64,000 nucleotides of DNA from NCBI GenBank assembly GCA_946807835.1, contig OX327697.1:13437501-13501500 (forward strand), given 5' to 3'. Within the stretch, counting starts at the first letter, position 1. Each line of letters begins with the position of its first letter. Under the pieces are notes generated by a model. The model was not told where the DNA came from. It made no database searches and saw only the letters and a program-made list of their open reading frames with translations. This stretch comes from Ailanthus altissimus (taxonomy: Eukaryota; Streptophyta; Magnoliopsida; Sapindales; Simaroubaceae). A program made the position numbers and the translations under genes. Shown piece by piece: positions 1 to 12,252 of this stretch.

Positions 1-1434
1 ATGTCCCATTACATATTTTAGTGAAACATTAAGTAGGGTAGCCTTGAATTACACTACATATGTTAAAGAGATGTATGCATTGTTTAGGCTATTTGAAACT
101 TGGTAGCATTACCTTTGGACAAAAGAATTTATGATTCATACGAATCATGAATCATTGAAGCATTTAAAGGGCCAACATAAACTAAACAAGCGGCATGCCA
201 AGTGAATGGAGTTCATTGAAATATATCCTTATTTGATCAAGTACAAGCAAGATAAGAAAGATGTTGTGGTTGATGAAATATCTTGAAGATGCACCTTAAT
301 TTCTGGTTTAGATGCAAAAATATTAGGTTTTGAATTCATTAAAGGCTTGTATGTTAATGAATTTGATTTTATGCAATGCATGTGAAAAAGTGGTGTTTGG
401 CAAGTTCTTTAGGTATAACGTATTTTCGTTTAGAGAAACAAAAATACGTTATGTGTGCCTAATTATTCATTGCATGAATTGCTTGTTAGAAAAGCTCATG
501 GGGGTGGTTTGATGGGGCATTTTGGTATATCTAAGACTTTAGTTATTTTACATGAACACTTTTTTTGGCCTCGCATGAAATGTGATGTAAAAAGAATTTA
601 TAAGAGGTGTGTCACTTGTAGACAAGCTAAGTCTAAGGTTAAGCTTTATAGTTTTTACACTATTTTGCTTATACCTAGTGTACCTTGGACTAACATATCT
701 ATGAATTTTATGTTAGATTTACCTAGGTCAAAATGGGGAATTGATTCCATATTTGTGGTCGTTGATAGATTTTCTAAAATTGCACATTTTATTTCATGTC
801 ATAAAACTGATGTTACATCACATATTGCTAATTAGTTTTTCTAAGAGTATTATTTTGGATAGGGACATAAAGTTCTTATGCTACTTTTTAAAAGACTTTG
901 TAGGGTAAGTTAGGAACTAAATTTTATTTTCTACTACTTGTTATCCACAAACGGATGGGCAAACTAAAGTAATTAATAAGAATTTATCTACTTTGTTGCG
1001 TGCTATAATACAAAAGAACTTGAAAACATTAGAAGAATGTTTGTCGCATATAGAGTTTGCATAAAATAGGAGTATGCATTCAGCAACTAAGTTTTTACCT
1101 ATTGAAATTGTATATGATTTTAATCCATTGACTCCTTTAGATTTAACTACTTTACCTATGGATGAGCATGTTAATTTAGATGGAATGAAGAAAGCTGACT
1201 TTGTTAGGTACATTCATGAAAAAGCACGGTAAAACATTAAAAATAGAACTGAGCATTATGCCAACCAAGCTAATAAATGGCACAAGAAAGTTGTATTTGA
1301 CTCGGATGATTGGGTTTGGTTGCATATGAGAAAGGAATTATTGGAGCTCAATGGTGTTCTAAACTACTTCTAATGGGAGATGGCTCATTTTAAATGGTTG
1401 AAAGGATAAATGACGATGCCTACAAGTTAGGAAC
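1..1434 (+). pseudogene. Ty3/gypsy pol remnant (RNase H to integrase end)
   Basis: Decayed polyprotein piece starting at the window edge inside RNase H and running through the connection domain and integrase to the C-terminal integrase region. Visible pieces are the HHCC-side motif [15 protein letters not shown] near 490-535 followed by CVTCRQAK near 610, the first DDE aspartate in [12 protein letters not shown] near 757-790, ILDRD near 851-866, and PQTDGQTK near 945-969. The reading frame shifts and stops repeatedly (for example at 833-835), so it cannot be expressed. It breaks off in the INDDAYKL segment near 1404-1430, where unrelated GC-richer DNA begins. The wording of the motifs matches the CRM-like family B seen elsewhere in this window. 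The element's gag, RT and LTRs are not present here. Confidence 0.9.
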
Positions 1435-2808
1435 ACAGGGCTGTTGTTTCTCTCTCTTAATCCGAACCTGCAAAATGTCCTTTATTATACGAGGCATCCA
1501 AATTCGCATTTCCATCCCCATTTGAACACGATAAGACATCAGTCTCAGTTGACCAAACACTTTGTTCTCAATTCTCTTCCATATAGGTTGTACTCCAGAT
1601 TGTTGAAATTTAAATGAACTTGACTTATCTTACTATATTCTTTGACAGCTCTCTTTGCCAAAATGGAGTCCTCCATTTGATGGCCCTAGTTGTTGTGTGT
1701 GGCCAGACCACTGTGTAAATATAATGCTCACGTCTGCGTGGAGATAAACTTAAGTTATTACGCTTCTGATACTCATGAATCCGTTTGTAACCGATGTTGG
1801 ATCCATTAGTGACACATTTTGCCCAAAGAGCTTTCTTCCCCGCCCTAACCACCATTCATGAGGGGTTTGTCTCAATGGATCTACGTGGCCTTTGAAAGAG
1901 TCGGCCCAGGAGCCAACCGACAGGTGCCAAGCATCAGATTAAGATTCTTCCCAACAGGCACAGGCACATTGAAGTGCTTCTCAGAAGATGGGGGCCTACT
2001 TCCTTCTATCATAACGAACTTGACACTAATCCCAACAGAGGCAAAAACAAAGTCATTAAGTGCTCCTGACTAGCTAGAAATCCAGTACGTGCTATCACAG
2101 TAGGTTGGCTAAAGCGAACTGACCGCAACTACCATGAAATTGAATCTTCAAGTGGTTGTAAACTAAGCGTCACATGGCCCTGAGGTTGTACATGCTAAAA
2201 ATCCAGTACATTCCATTTTGTTTTTCATCCCAGCCTTTTATGACACTTCAGTTGGCTTTTTGACTTTCTCAGCATGATCTTGCCAATTTTGGACACATAT
2301 GTTATATCCTTGTGCAGGGAAATAAATTCAATCCTTGCTTTCGTGGCCGTCTTATGAGTCCAAGAAGCCTGGAATCAAAAAGTTGAGGGATCCTTCAAAA
2401 TACAGAAGGGCTTCTGAAAGGGCCTCCCCTCTCTTCCTGGTCAAGATAGATTGTACAACCACGGGGGCTATTAGTTAACCAAGATTCAAACTCGCAATTA
2501 GCATCTAAAAAAAGAAGCAGTTTTACTCAAAGAAAAGCTGCCAAGTTCTGTATGACCGATCTTTGAGTTAAAGGCTTCGAGGTTCTCTTTCCATGGTTAG
2601 ACTAAACCGGCATCACTGAACTAATCAAAGAAAATATTCACTAATCCATTCTCACAAAAAGAACTTTGAGAAGAGAATATTCCTTAAAAAAGAGAGGATA
2701 TGAAAGACTTTTGCCTTTTTTTTTTACAATTTCGAGACATCCTAGGCCATATAAGCCACAATAGTTGAATGATTGTGGAGTAGTTCAAGTAAGTAAACAA
2801 GTGCTGGT
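1435..2808. other. GC-richer non-TE segment, possibly of mitochondrial origin
   Basis: No retrotransposon domain is recognisable. Base composition rises clearly against the AT-rich flanks, and the style resembles plant mitochondrial spacer DNA, so a nuclear insertion of organellar DNA is possible. Two short open frames exist (1625-1855 minus, 76 codons; 1858-2073 plus, 71 codons), but I recognise no family in either and they sit back to back without supporting signals. Both edges are abrupt: gypsy pol on the left, an Athila-type LTR on the right. The organellar origin is inferred from appearance only. Confidence 0.35.
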
Positions 2809-4586
2809 TGATGTATGCTTTAGTAGATAAGCACAAGTGCACGCTATCATATTAAATAATATATGATTTTTAGTCCAAGTTATCATTCCCACAAGAACTA
2901 TTGGATCTAATTCTTTCAATCAATTATTAAAACTATATCTACTTGAATTTTATCCAAAAAAAAAATCTAAAATTCAATGAAATTAACCTAGTTCTATCAA
3001 TTTAAACTAAATCTAATTAACAAATAAACCTAGATTTGAACACACAAATTGATAAGAATCTAGGTTTTTTACTTTTTCCTTAGTATTTCATTAGAATTAT
3101 TAACCTCTTAGTTAAACTCTAATATCATCACAAGCCTCTATCGATGGTCGAGTAACTATATTACACATTCTAACAATTATCTATATGTCAATGGTAATAA
3201 GAACAGAATGTAATTTATTAAGGCCAGGTCTAAATCATACCATACATGCCATCTAGGTATATGTCTATCATACATGAAACTCATAGTTGTTACGTTATGA
3301 TCATGCATCAAACGATCTAGGCTAAACATATGAATTCATCCGTCGAGTTCATCATGATTCATTTAAAATATTTACTAGATATAATCAAAGTATTGAACTC
3401 CAAATAGAATGAATCAATTATATGTATTAAGTTTATAAACTAATAATTAATGAAATTCAACTACATACTAAGTTCAAAAGTCTAACCCTAAATGAAATAA
3501 ATTTAGCTCATCACCAAACTAAGAGTATCAAACCAGTACATGAATGACAACAAGAGCAAAAATATAATAAGAAAATAGAAGAAAAATTAATCAAGAAGAC
3601 GTCTTGGGTTGCTTCTCTCTCTTCATTAACTTGAATCTTGAACTTGGATCTTTAATAAACTAATAATCAATGAAATTCAACTACATATTAGGTTCAAAAG
3701 TCTAACCCTAAATTAAATAAATTTAGCTCATCACCAAACCAAGAGTATCAAACCAATACATGAATGACAATAAGAACAAGAACACAATAATAAGAAAATA
3801 AAAGAAAAACTAATCAAGAAGACATCTTGGGTTGCTCATTTCTTTTCCTTAGCTTGAATCTTGAACTTGAATATTCAATAAACTAATAATCAATGAAATT
3901 CAACTATATACTATGTTCAAAAGCCTAACCTTAGATAAAATAAATTTAGCTCATCACCAAATCAAGTGTATCAAACTAATACATGAATAACAACAAGAAC
4001 AATAACATATTAATATGAAAAGAAAAGATAAACTAATCGATAAGACGTCTTGAGTTGCTTCTCTCTCTTCCTTAGCTTGAAAGCTTGAATCTTGAACTTG
4101 AATCTTCAATCTTGATTTCAATATTTTAATTTTGTATTGTGAATTATTTTCCTAAGTTTTACCTCTCAAAAGTCTGTGTTTTGATTTATAGAAGAGTGCT
4201 TTTATGTGTATGAGAAAGCCTAAGGTCGAGGTTTTTTGAATCTAAATTGAAATAGGACTAAAAATAGGGGGTTTTATGTGTCGCATGGGTGCCACGACAC
4301 TAGGGGCTCACCACTGCAGTGCTGAGACCTAAAAATGCAAGGGGAGTGGAGGCCGGCTAGGTACTGGGGTTGGGAGCCACAGTGCCCAACTCTCTGCCTT
4401 GAACACTGTGACACCCAGCTCTGGGTTTAAGCACTCACATATTTTGAGCGCAACTTCTTCGTTTCTCATTCATTTTACCTTCCGTTTGTTCTTAATCGTT
4501 ATATTTTTCATCATGTACCTATTTATGATATAAAAAAACACAATTAAATAGCTAAAAATTCATAAATTAGAGCAATAACCCTATCA
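2809..4586 (-). repeat. 3' LTR of the Athila-type element (expanded copy)
   Basis: Direct-repeat partner of 8688-10018. It starts TGATGTATGC and ends CTATCA on the plus strand. It is about 450 bp longer than its partner because a segment of about 222 bp is present three times instead of once. Shared landmarks include the GTGCACGCTATC block near one end and ACACAATTAAATAG near the other. Confidence 0.85.
3434..4100. repeat. Three tandem copies of a ~222-bp unit inside the LTR
   Basis: Units begin at about 3434, 3655 and 3878, each opening with ATAAACTAATAAT and closing near a CTTGAATCTTGAACTTG block. Spacing is 221 and 223 bp. Each unit carries the CTAACCCTAAAT-like and GTATCAAACCA landmarks. 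The partner LTR and the solo LTR at 36634-37927 have a single unit. Confidence 0.9.
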
Positions 4587-6230
4587 AATACCTTCAAATA
4601 TAAGACTTTGCTTATCCTCGAGTAAAACAAGAACAAATAATCACAACTTATTCTTGACTTTTAAAATAACATAAAAACTAAAATAAACCTTAGTCAATTT
4701 AAATGATCATATTCAAAGTCTCAAAGGCTGTCAAATGGCACAAGACTTTTTTAGAACGCAATAGACTACTTTCAATAACTCATTCTACCATTCATCAAGT
4801 CTTTCATTCTCCCTATAAATGATCACTTGTGCATATGTGCATCTAGTAAGTAATTACGCAAATGAAACTTAGATTTACTCAATAACTTAAGAAAGTATAT
4901 AAAGATGATGTCTCGGTATAATTGATTTTGTAACACTACCATAAGTTTGCTATTCATACTACTATCCACTAATGTAGAAATACACATGTCTAAGGATCTA
5001 TTTAGGACTTTTATTTAGCTTGTAATATAAGGCTAGGGTCAAGGTGAGATATAAGGATAAATATATAAAGTTCAAATACACCATAAATACTTAACTTTAC
5101 CTAGAAACCTCTTGATTCCTTTTCCTTGATGATTTATCTCCTCTCCCAAACTTATGATATTTTCATCTTTTTTTTAATCACTATATTTCAAAGAATTTCT
5201 TCTTTTTCTTAAGTTACGGGTATTTAAAGAATTATCCCTTTTTTTTAGAATGTATCCCCAAACTTAGATTGGTAAGTACTATCAAAACTTATTGCTTCCA
5301 CTGCAGTACCCTTTTTATCTATAACCACAACCTTTTTTTCTCCTTTTAAGAATACTTTTAAGTAAACTTAAGGTTGATGGTGTTATGGGTAATTTTATGA
5401 TAAATTAGCTTAACTTTTATTGGTTTGTAATGTGGTTAAGCAGAAAAAATAGGCCATTAAGCTCAAATGGGGTAACAAGGGATAAATATACATATGAGAT
5501 AGGCTAGAAAGGGCTCAAATAGTCCAAAGATGGCCTAATGTCATTTTTCTATTCATGTGCTTCCTAGGATTTTGCCTTAAGTTCTAGAGTGCTGACCCTC
5601 TCAATTGTGGTGTACTACTTAAGCATGAATATTTATAAGCAAAACATTCAACTAATACATGCTTATTTCAATATGCTAAAAAATAAGTGATCAAAATTAA
5701 AAGTTATAATTAGTCCAAGATTTATGATGTAATAATTATCTCAAGCATCTATTATTTTTTAGAGACTTGTGAAAATAAATGCAAATATTCTAATTCTTAT
5801 CATAAACTAATGATCATCTTCTCAACCAAAACTAGCAATAAAAAAAAAAATTAACCCCAAAGATAACCAATCAAATCATGCAGCAAAATAAACATAAGAA
5901 AGTATGTTTTCCACCCCCAAACTTAAATTATACACTGCCATTAATGTCAAAAAATCAACTTAAAAGTAAGAAAAACTCTCATGGTAAGTGAAGTTGAAAC
6001 ATTACAAATTTGTTACTATTAATGGGACTGCATTGTTTCTTTGCTTATGACACTTGCAAATACTTGTTCGACTTCCTTCAATGCAAGACTTGCTTTATTC
6101 CTAATCAAGAAAAAGAAACTAACATAACTAAAACTAAAAAACTTGCTTTATGCACCACATTAATGTTGCAACGGTCTTTACTTTTCAATGGCAACTTAAT
6201 CTCCCTGAAGATTCTAAATGTTGCTATATC
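4587..6230 (-). other. Non-coding 3' region of the Athila-type element
   Basis: About 1.6 kb between the end of the protease and the 3' LTR, with no coding similarity in any frame that I can see. On the minus strand, TAAGTTTGGG occurs near 5911-5925 (longer purine run), 5257-5266 and 5145-5154, like the polypurine motifs scattered in the 3' region of Athila elements. The bases next to the LTR (minus-strand GAAGGTATT) may be the decayed polypurine tract. The RT, RNase H, integrase and env-like genes of full Athila elements should lie here and are gone. Confidence 0.7.
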
Positions 6231-6233
6231 ATC

Positions 6234-8537
6234 TTATACTCTCATGTTTATCTCCCCTTTTTGAACATCTATAACTATTTGTCCTGTAGCTAAGAATGGT
6301 CTTATAAGTATAATAGGGATCTCATTATCTTTTTCCATATCTAGGACGATGAAATTAGTTGAAAAGATGAACTTATCCACTTTAACTAGCACATTCTCTA
6401 TGATTCCCTTCAGGTAGGTAAGAGATCGATCAGCAAGCATGAGTGTGATATTAATAGGGCTTACTTTTCTCACACTTAACTTGTTAAAGACGAATAAAGG
6501 AATGAGATTGATATTCACTCCTAGATTGCATAAAGCTTTACCAAGATCATGATTACCAATGGAGCACGGTATGGTAAATCTCCTAGAATTTTGAGCTTAA
6601 GAGGTAGCTTTTTCTGAAGGATAGCGCTACACTCCTCTATCAACGCTATTGTCTCATAATCCTCTAGTCTTGTCTTCTTTGAAAGTATGCTTTTTATAAA
6701 CTTGATATAGCTAGGCATTTGTTTAGGTGCATCTACAAAAGGAAGATTGATATGTAATTTCTTAAAAACTTCAAGAAATTTAGAAAACTGCTTATCTAAT
6801 TTCTTCTTTTGCATACTTTGAGGAAATTATAGAGGAGCAATGCTTGATTGTATGGGTTGTTTCTACATATTGGTACTGGTATTTCTTGCTGAATTATCAC
6901 TTTTCTGCATCTTAAAATGTTGCTGCACTTTAATACTAGCTTTTACATTTTTCTTTGTTGAACATTCTGTACTTTTCTACTGCCCATTCTTTTTTTGCAC
7001 TTTCTAGACCGTCTAGCTACAATTTTTCAATTTCTACACTTGTTTGACACCTCTGTAGCATTTGAGGAAAATTTATAGGTGGTCTACATGGCTGTACTTC
7101 TTATTGTTGTGTCACCTTCTCCTTTTCATTCACACTTGATGGTAATGGTTTGGATATGTTTTTATGTAAGATCTTACTACTTCTCAAGTTGATGGCTTGG
7201 CATTGTTCTACCATTTTCTCTTAGATTTATCTTAGTGTCACTTGGTAGAGTGCCTTAAGTTCGCTTATTGTTGGCTGTAGTAAGTTGTCCAATTTGAACC
7301 TTTAAGTTCTTCAAGGTTGTTAAATGATTCTGTAAGATGGCATCATTAGACTTCATATATTTCATGAGCATTTCTTTTAATTACGGCTTCTGTTCTTGTC
7401 GTGGCTAAAATCCTGGGGGATTTAATAGCTTGGATGACTGCCTTTGGTTGTTATTCTAAGAAAGGTTCAAATGATTTCTCCACCCCGGATTGTAGAAATT
7501 AATGCGAGTTATTAGGTTGACTATTGTAGTTACCCACATAATTGGTTAATTCCATGCATTGTCCATTCATATGACCCTCTACACAGAAATCACAAGTAGT
7601 AGTCTGAGTCTTGATAGAATTCATGGCATCGAACTTCTTTGATAACATGTTGATTTGAGCAGCCAATGCATTTAATGTATCAACATCATGAATTCTAAGA
7701 ACCTTACTTAGTGTAACTCTCTCAGCAAGCCATTGGTATGCATTAGATGCCATTTTTTCTAGCAAGTCATAAGCCACATCTGTAGATTTGTTTAGTAACA
7801 CCCCCCCCCCCCCCCCCCCCCCCCCCTCCCCCCTCTAGCTGCAGCATTTATAATGGGCCTTAAATGACCTACTAGTCTACTATAGAATATTTTATTAGCA
7901 ATTTAGGAACCCCACGATGAGGACACTTCTTTTGTATATCCTTGTATCTCTCCTAAGCTTCATATAGTGACTTTCTCTCATGTTGCATGAATGATGTGAT
8001 GTAATTTCTCATCTTTGCTGTCTTTGCTAGTGAAAAGAATTTTGTTAGAAACTTCTGTGCTAAATCATTCCATGTTGATATAGATCCAGATGACAATGAC
8101 ATCAACCATATCTTTGCTTTATCCCTTAAGGAGAAAGGAAAAAGTCTCAATCTAATGGCGTCAACTTAAACTCTATTATACTTGAAAGTATCACAAATTT
8201 CTAAGAAATTTATAATATGCATGTTAGGATCATCATTAGGAGCACCGTTGAACTGTACAAACTCTTTCAGCATCTGAATAATATTCGGCTTGATCTCAAA
8301 ATTGTTGGCATTGATGGTTGGTCATCGAATATTGGATTGAACACCATCCATAGTTGGGACAACATACTATTTTAGTGCTCTTTAGGGTAACATTGGCTTA
8401 AACACTGGATTGTTGATGTTATTATTGTTCTCCTCAATGTTTAAAGATTATTGGCGCTGCTCATGTCGAAGTCTTTGTAATATTCTTTCGATCTTAGGAT
8501 CAAAAGAAAACTATTCACCATTTTTTACCTTTCGCAT
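6234..8537 (-). pseudogene. Athila-type gag and aspartic protease, broken
   Basis: Gag starts near 8537 and reads downwards. The capsid-like core includes AIRLRLFPFSLRDKA and ITSFMQHERKSLYEA (7953-8150), then the segment YDLLEKMASNAYQW (7740s) and the C-terminal NPGWRNH block (~7480). A linker (6521-6814, ILQKKLPLKLK) leads after a frameshift to the retroviral-type protease (6234-6545, with IPIILIRPFLATG and VDVQKG-like blocks). The active-site aspartate of the usual DLGAS motif reads N (codon near 6535-6537), so the protease would be dead even without the frameshift. Gag normally builds the virus-like particle in which reverse transcription happens, and the protease cuts Gag-Pol. Several in-frame stops are present, for example near 8512. 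A long poly-G (minus strand) tract interrupts gag at 7801-7833. Confidence 0.88.
7801..7833. repeat. Poly-C tract (26 C, T, 6 C) inside gag
   Basis: An uninterrupted run of 26 C, one T and six more C. On the gag strand it reads as glycine codons at the place where related gags carry a short Ala-Ala-Gly-Gly stretch, so it looks like an expanded GGG tract. A G-rich strand of this kind can fold into G-quadruplexes. A sequencing or assembly error in length is also possible. Confidence 0.9.
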
Positions 8538-8664
8538 GAATTGTTAAAACAAAATAAAAAAAATCAAAGAAAATAGAAGAAAATAAACTAAAATAGACAT
8601 AAAAATTCTCAATTAAAAAGAAGTAGCTTGGTATTAGTATTGATCTAAGAATAGGTAGAAATAG

Positions 8665-8682
8665 TCCTCAACAACGGTGCCA
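8665..8682 (-). other. Primer binding site, tRNA-Asp type
   Basis: Minus-strand TGGCACCGTTGTTGAGGA lies five bases inside the 5' LTR. From memory of the family, Athila/Tat primer sites match the 3' end of tRNA-Asp (TGGCGCCGTTGCCGGGGA), and 15 of 18 bases agree. The three differences are all transitions, as expected for decayed methylated DNA. Confidence 0.8.
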
Positions 8683-8687
8683 AAACT

Positions 8688-10018
8688 TGATATATGCTTT
8701 AGTAGTTAAGTACAAGTGCACGCTATCGTATCAAGTAATATAATATTTTTAGTCCAAGTTATTGTTCCCACAGGGACTATTGAATCTAATTCTTTTAATC
8801 AAATACTAAAATTATATCTACTTGACTTTTATCCAGAAAAATTAAATTTTGAAATTCAATGAATTAACCTAGTTCTATCAATTTTAACTAAACCTAATTA
8901 ATAAATAGACCTAGAGTTGAACTCACAAATTGATAAGAATATAAGTTTTTGACTTATCCTCTAATATTTTATTAGAATCATTAACCTCTTAGTTAATTTC
9001 TTAATACAAATTGATTGGCTAGACTCTAATATCATCAAGTCTCTGTCGATGGTCGATTGACTATATTACGTATTTTAACAATTATCTATATGTCTATGGT
9101 AATCAGAATATAATGTAATTCATTAAGACCAAGTCTAGATCATACCATACATGCCATCTAGGTATATGTCTATCCTACATAAAACTCATAGTTGTTACCC
9201 TATGATCATGCATCAAATATTATAGGCTAAACACTTGAATCCATCCATTGAGTTCATTATGGTTCCTCAATCATTTAAAATATTGGCTAAATATAAGGAA
9301 AGTATTAAACTCCATATAGTATGAATCAATTATATGTATTAAGTTTATAAACTAAGAATCAATATAATCTAACTATATACTAGGTTCAAAAGTCTAACCG
9401 TAGATAAAATAAATCTAGTTCATTACCAAACTAAGAGTATCAAACCAATACATGCATAACAATAAGAACAAGAACATAATAATAAGAAAAGAGAAGAAAA
9501 ACTAATCAAGAAGACATATTGGGTTTCTTCTCTCTCTTCCTTAGCTTGAAAGCTTGAATCTTGAACTTAAATATTCAATCTTTTAGTTTTATGTTTTGAA
9601 TTGTATCCTTAAGTTTTATCACAAAATAATTTTGTGTTTTGGCTGATAAAAGAGTGTTTTTCTGTGTATGAGAAACCCTAAGGTTGAGGGCCTTCGAATC
9701 CAAGTCGAAATATTACTAAAAAGATGGGGCTTTATATGTCTCACGGGCGCCTAGGCTCTAGGGGCTTAGTGTTGCAGTACTGAGACCTGGAAATGCGAGG
9801 GATATGGAGGATGACTGAGTGCTTTAGCGCTTAACTCTCTGCCTTGGGCACTGTAGTGCTAAGGCGCTATAATATTTTAGGGGCAACTTCTTTGTTTCTA
9901 GTTCGTTTCGCCTCTCGTTTGTTCCTAATTGTCACATTTTTCATCATGCACCTAATTCTAATAGAAAAACACAATTAAATAGCCAAAAATTCATAAATTA
10001 GAGCAAAACTCCCATTCA
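8688..10018 (-). repeat. 5' LTR of the Athila-type element
   Basis: Starts TGATATATGC (plus strand) and ends CCCATTCA. It carries one copy of the ~222-bp unit tripled in the partner LTR. The same LTR family occurs in the opposite orientation as a solo copy at 36634-37927. Confidence 0.85.
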
Positions 10019-10259
10019 AGGTGCTAAATGTACTGGTGCATTTATGCCTCTATTACTAGCTTCAATCTCAATTTAGAAGTACCAGGATGATGTTTTGTAT
10101 GATGTTGTGCCAATGTATATGTGGCACATTCTTTTAGAGTGACCATGATAATATTATAGGCATGTAATTCATGATGGTTACACCAATAGTACTCTTTTAT
10201 ACTTAGTAAAAAATTAATTACTCTTGTACCTTTAACCCCAAGATAGGTATATGAAGATC

Positions 10260-12252
10260 AAGTAAAGTTAAAAATAGAGAGTGATAAGAAGAAAATGAGT
10301 GAAAAAGAAGAAATATTTGGTTAGTAAGAAAGTAAAAGATAGAAAACAAGTGAATTTCTATGCAAAAAAGAGTGAGATAAAAAAAAAAAAGGCTTTGTTT
10401 TTAAATCAGCTTATGATTGTACTTTTATATAAAATAGCTTGTTTTAGTACTAATGAACTTAACCTCTCTTTGCTAAGTGTTGTTGTTTTTCTTTTACAAG
10501 AATTTGATGATGTGTTTCCTGAAGAGATACCTAATAATTTATCACCAATAAGAGGATTTGAGCATCAAATTAACTTTATAACATGAGTACCAATTCCAAA
10601 TAGGCTAGCCTATAGAAATAATTCTGAGGAGACAAAGGAACTTCAAAGGCAGGTTAGTGAGCTTATGGAGATAAGGTATTTGAGTGAAAGCATGAAGCTC
10701 ATGGAGAATGGGTATGTGCATGAAAGCATGAGTCCTTATGCGATTCTAGTTTTGCTTGTGCCTAAGAAGGATGAGTCATGGAAGATGTGTGTTGATTGAT
10801 GTGCCCTCAATAACATCATTGCATGGTTCTTGTGTTTTTATCAAAATTAATCTTAAGAGTGGATATCATCAGATTAGGATAAAAGAAGGTAATGAATGAA
10901 AAACTGTATTTAAAACAAAATATGGTTTCTATGAGTTGTTAATTATGTCATTTGGGTTAATTAATGCACCTAGTACTTTTATAAGATTAATGAATCATGT
11001 TTTGCATGCTAGTATTGAAAAATTTGTAGTTGTATACTTTGATGATATTCTGATATATAGCAAAACCTTATATGAGCATGTGGAACATTTAAAACTTTGT
11101 TTTAGCTGTTTGAAGAAAAGAAACGTTATTTGCTAACTTCAAAAAATGTACCTTTTGCATTGATAAGATTGTTTTTCTTGGTTTTGTTGTTAGTGCTAAA
11201 GGAATTAAGGTAGATGAAGAAAAGAATAAAAAAAATAAAAATTGGTTGAAGCCTACAAGTGTAGATAATGTTAGAAGTTTCCATGGTTTAGTTAGCTTTT
11301 ATAGGAGGTTTGTGAAAGATTTCAGTAGCTTAGTGGTACCATTGACTGAAGTTATCAAAAGGAATATAGGTTTCAAGTGGGGAGGCGAACAAAAAAAGGT
11401 ATTAAATTTGAATAAGAAAAACAAATTAACTAATGCAACTTTGCTTGTTTTAACCTAACTTCACTAAAACTTTTGAAATTGACTATGATGCTTCAGAAAT
11501 AGGTATTGGAGCTATACTAATTCAAGTACGACATCCAAATGCGTATTTTAGTGAGAAGCTAAGGTGGAGCAACCTTAAATTACCCTACATATGATAAAGA
11601 GATGTATATATTATTTAGGGCATTGAAATATTGGCAGCATTATCTTTGACCAAAAGAGTTTGTAATTCATACAGGTAATGAATTATTGAAGCATTTTAAG
11701 GGTCAACACAAGTTAAACAAGTCATGCCAAGTGAGTGGAGTTTATTAAAATATTTTCTTATGTGATCAAGTACAAGTAAGGTAAGGAAAACATTGTGACT
11801 AATGCAATATCTCAAAGTTATGCCTTACTTATATGTTAATGATTTGGATTTTGGTAATGTATTCAATATATATGAGAAAGTGTTATTTGGCAAGTTCTTT
11901 AGGCATAATAGATCTTTAATTAGAGAAAATAAGTTATGTGTGCTTAAATATTCGTTATGTGAATTGCTTGTTAGATAAGCTCATGGGGGGTGGTTTGATG
12001 AGGAATTTTAGTATATCTAAGAATTTAGATGTTTTATATGAATACTAATTTTGGTCTCATATGAAACATTATGTAGAAAGAATTTGTGAGAGATATATTA
12101 CTTGTAGACAAGCTAAGTCTAGAGTTAAGCCTTATAGATTATATACACCATTGCCTATACTTAGTGAACTTTAGATTGACATATTTATGGATCTTGTGCT
12201 AGGCTTAAAAGGGGGTAGGGATTCTATATATATAGTCATTGATTGGTTTTCG
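10260..12252 (+). pseudogene. Ty3/gypsy (family B) protease-RT linker, RT, RNase H, integrase remnant
   Basis: Plus-strand pol of the same family as 1-1434. The linker before RT has LLQEFDDVFPEEIP (~10490-10540). RT shows the thumb-side VLLVPKKDESWKMCVD block (~10750), [25 protein letters not shown] and the intact catalytic [12 protein letters not shown] (11026-11060). RNase H (FEIDYDAS, ~11470) and integrase (HGGGxxMRNF-type block ~11985, CVTCRQAK-like ~12100) follow in changing frames. The RT palm has lost the segment between NNIIAWF and KINLKSGYHQ. A short duplication around 10660-10720 repeats the LMEXXYxxES motif. The integrase stops at GRDSIYIVIDWFS and is fused directly to a family B LTR at 12253, so the rest of integrase has been deleted. 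The ~240 bp before it (10019-10259) holds nothing recognisable. Confidence 0.9.

Larger units (their letters stand above)
2809..10018 (-). mobile_element. Athila-type Ty3/gypsy element, gag-protease only, no pol
   Basis: Two direct long repeats (2809-4586 and 8688-10018) enclose an interior with, in minus-strand order, a tRNA-Asp-type primer site, a gag gene, a protease and a ~1.6-kb non-coding tail with several TAAGTTTGGG motifs. Both LTRs have TG...CA-like ends. No RT, RNase H or integrase can be found between the protease and the 3' LTR, so the element could only move with proteins from a relative. Many stops, a frameshift in the protease region and different LTR lengths show it is old and dead. 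GTGCT lies 2-3 bases outside each end and may be a blurred target duplication. Family placement rests on the gag wording (AIRLRLFPFSLRDKA) and the primer site. Confidence 0.85.
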
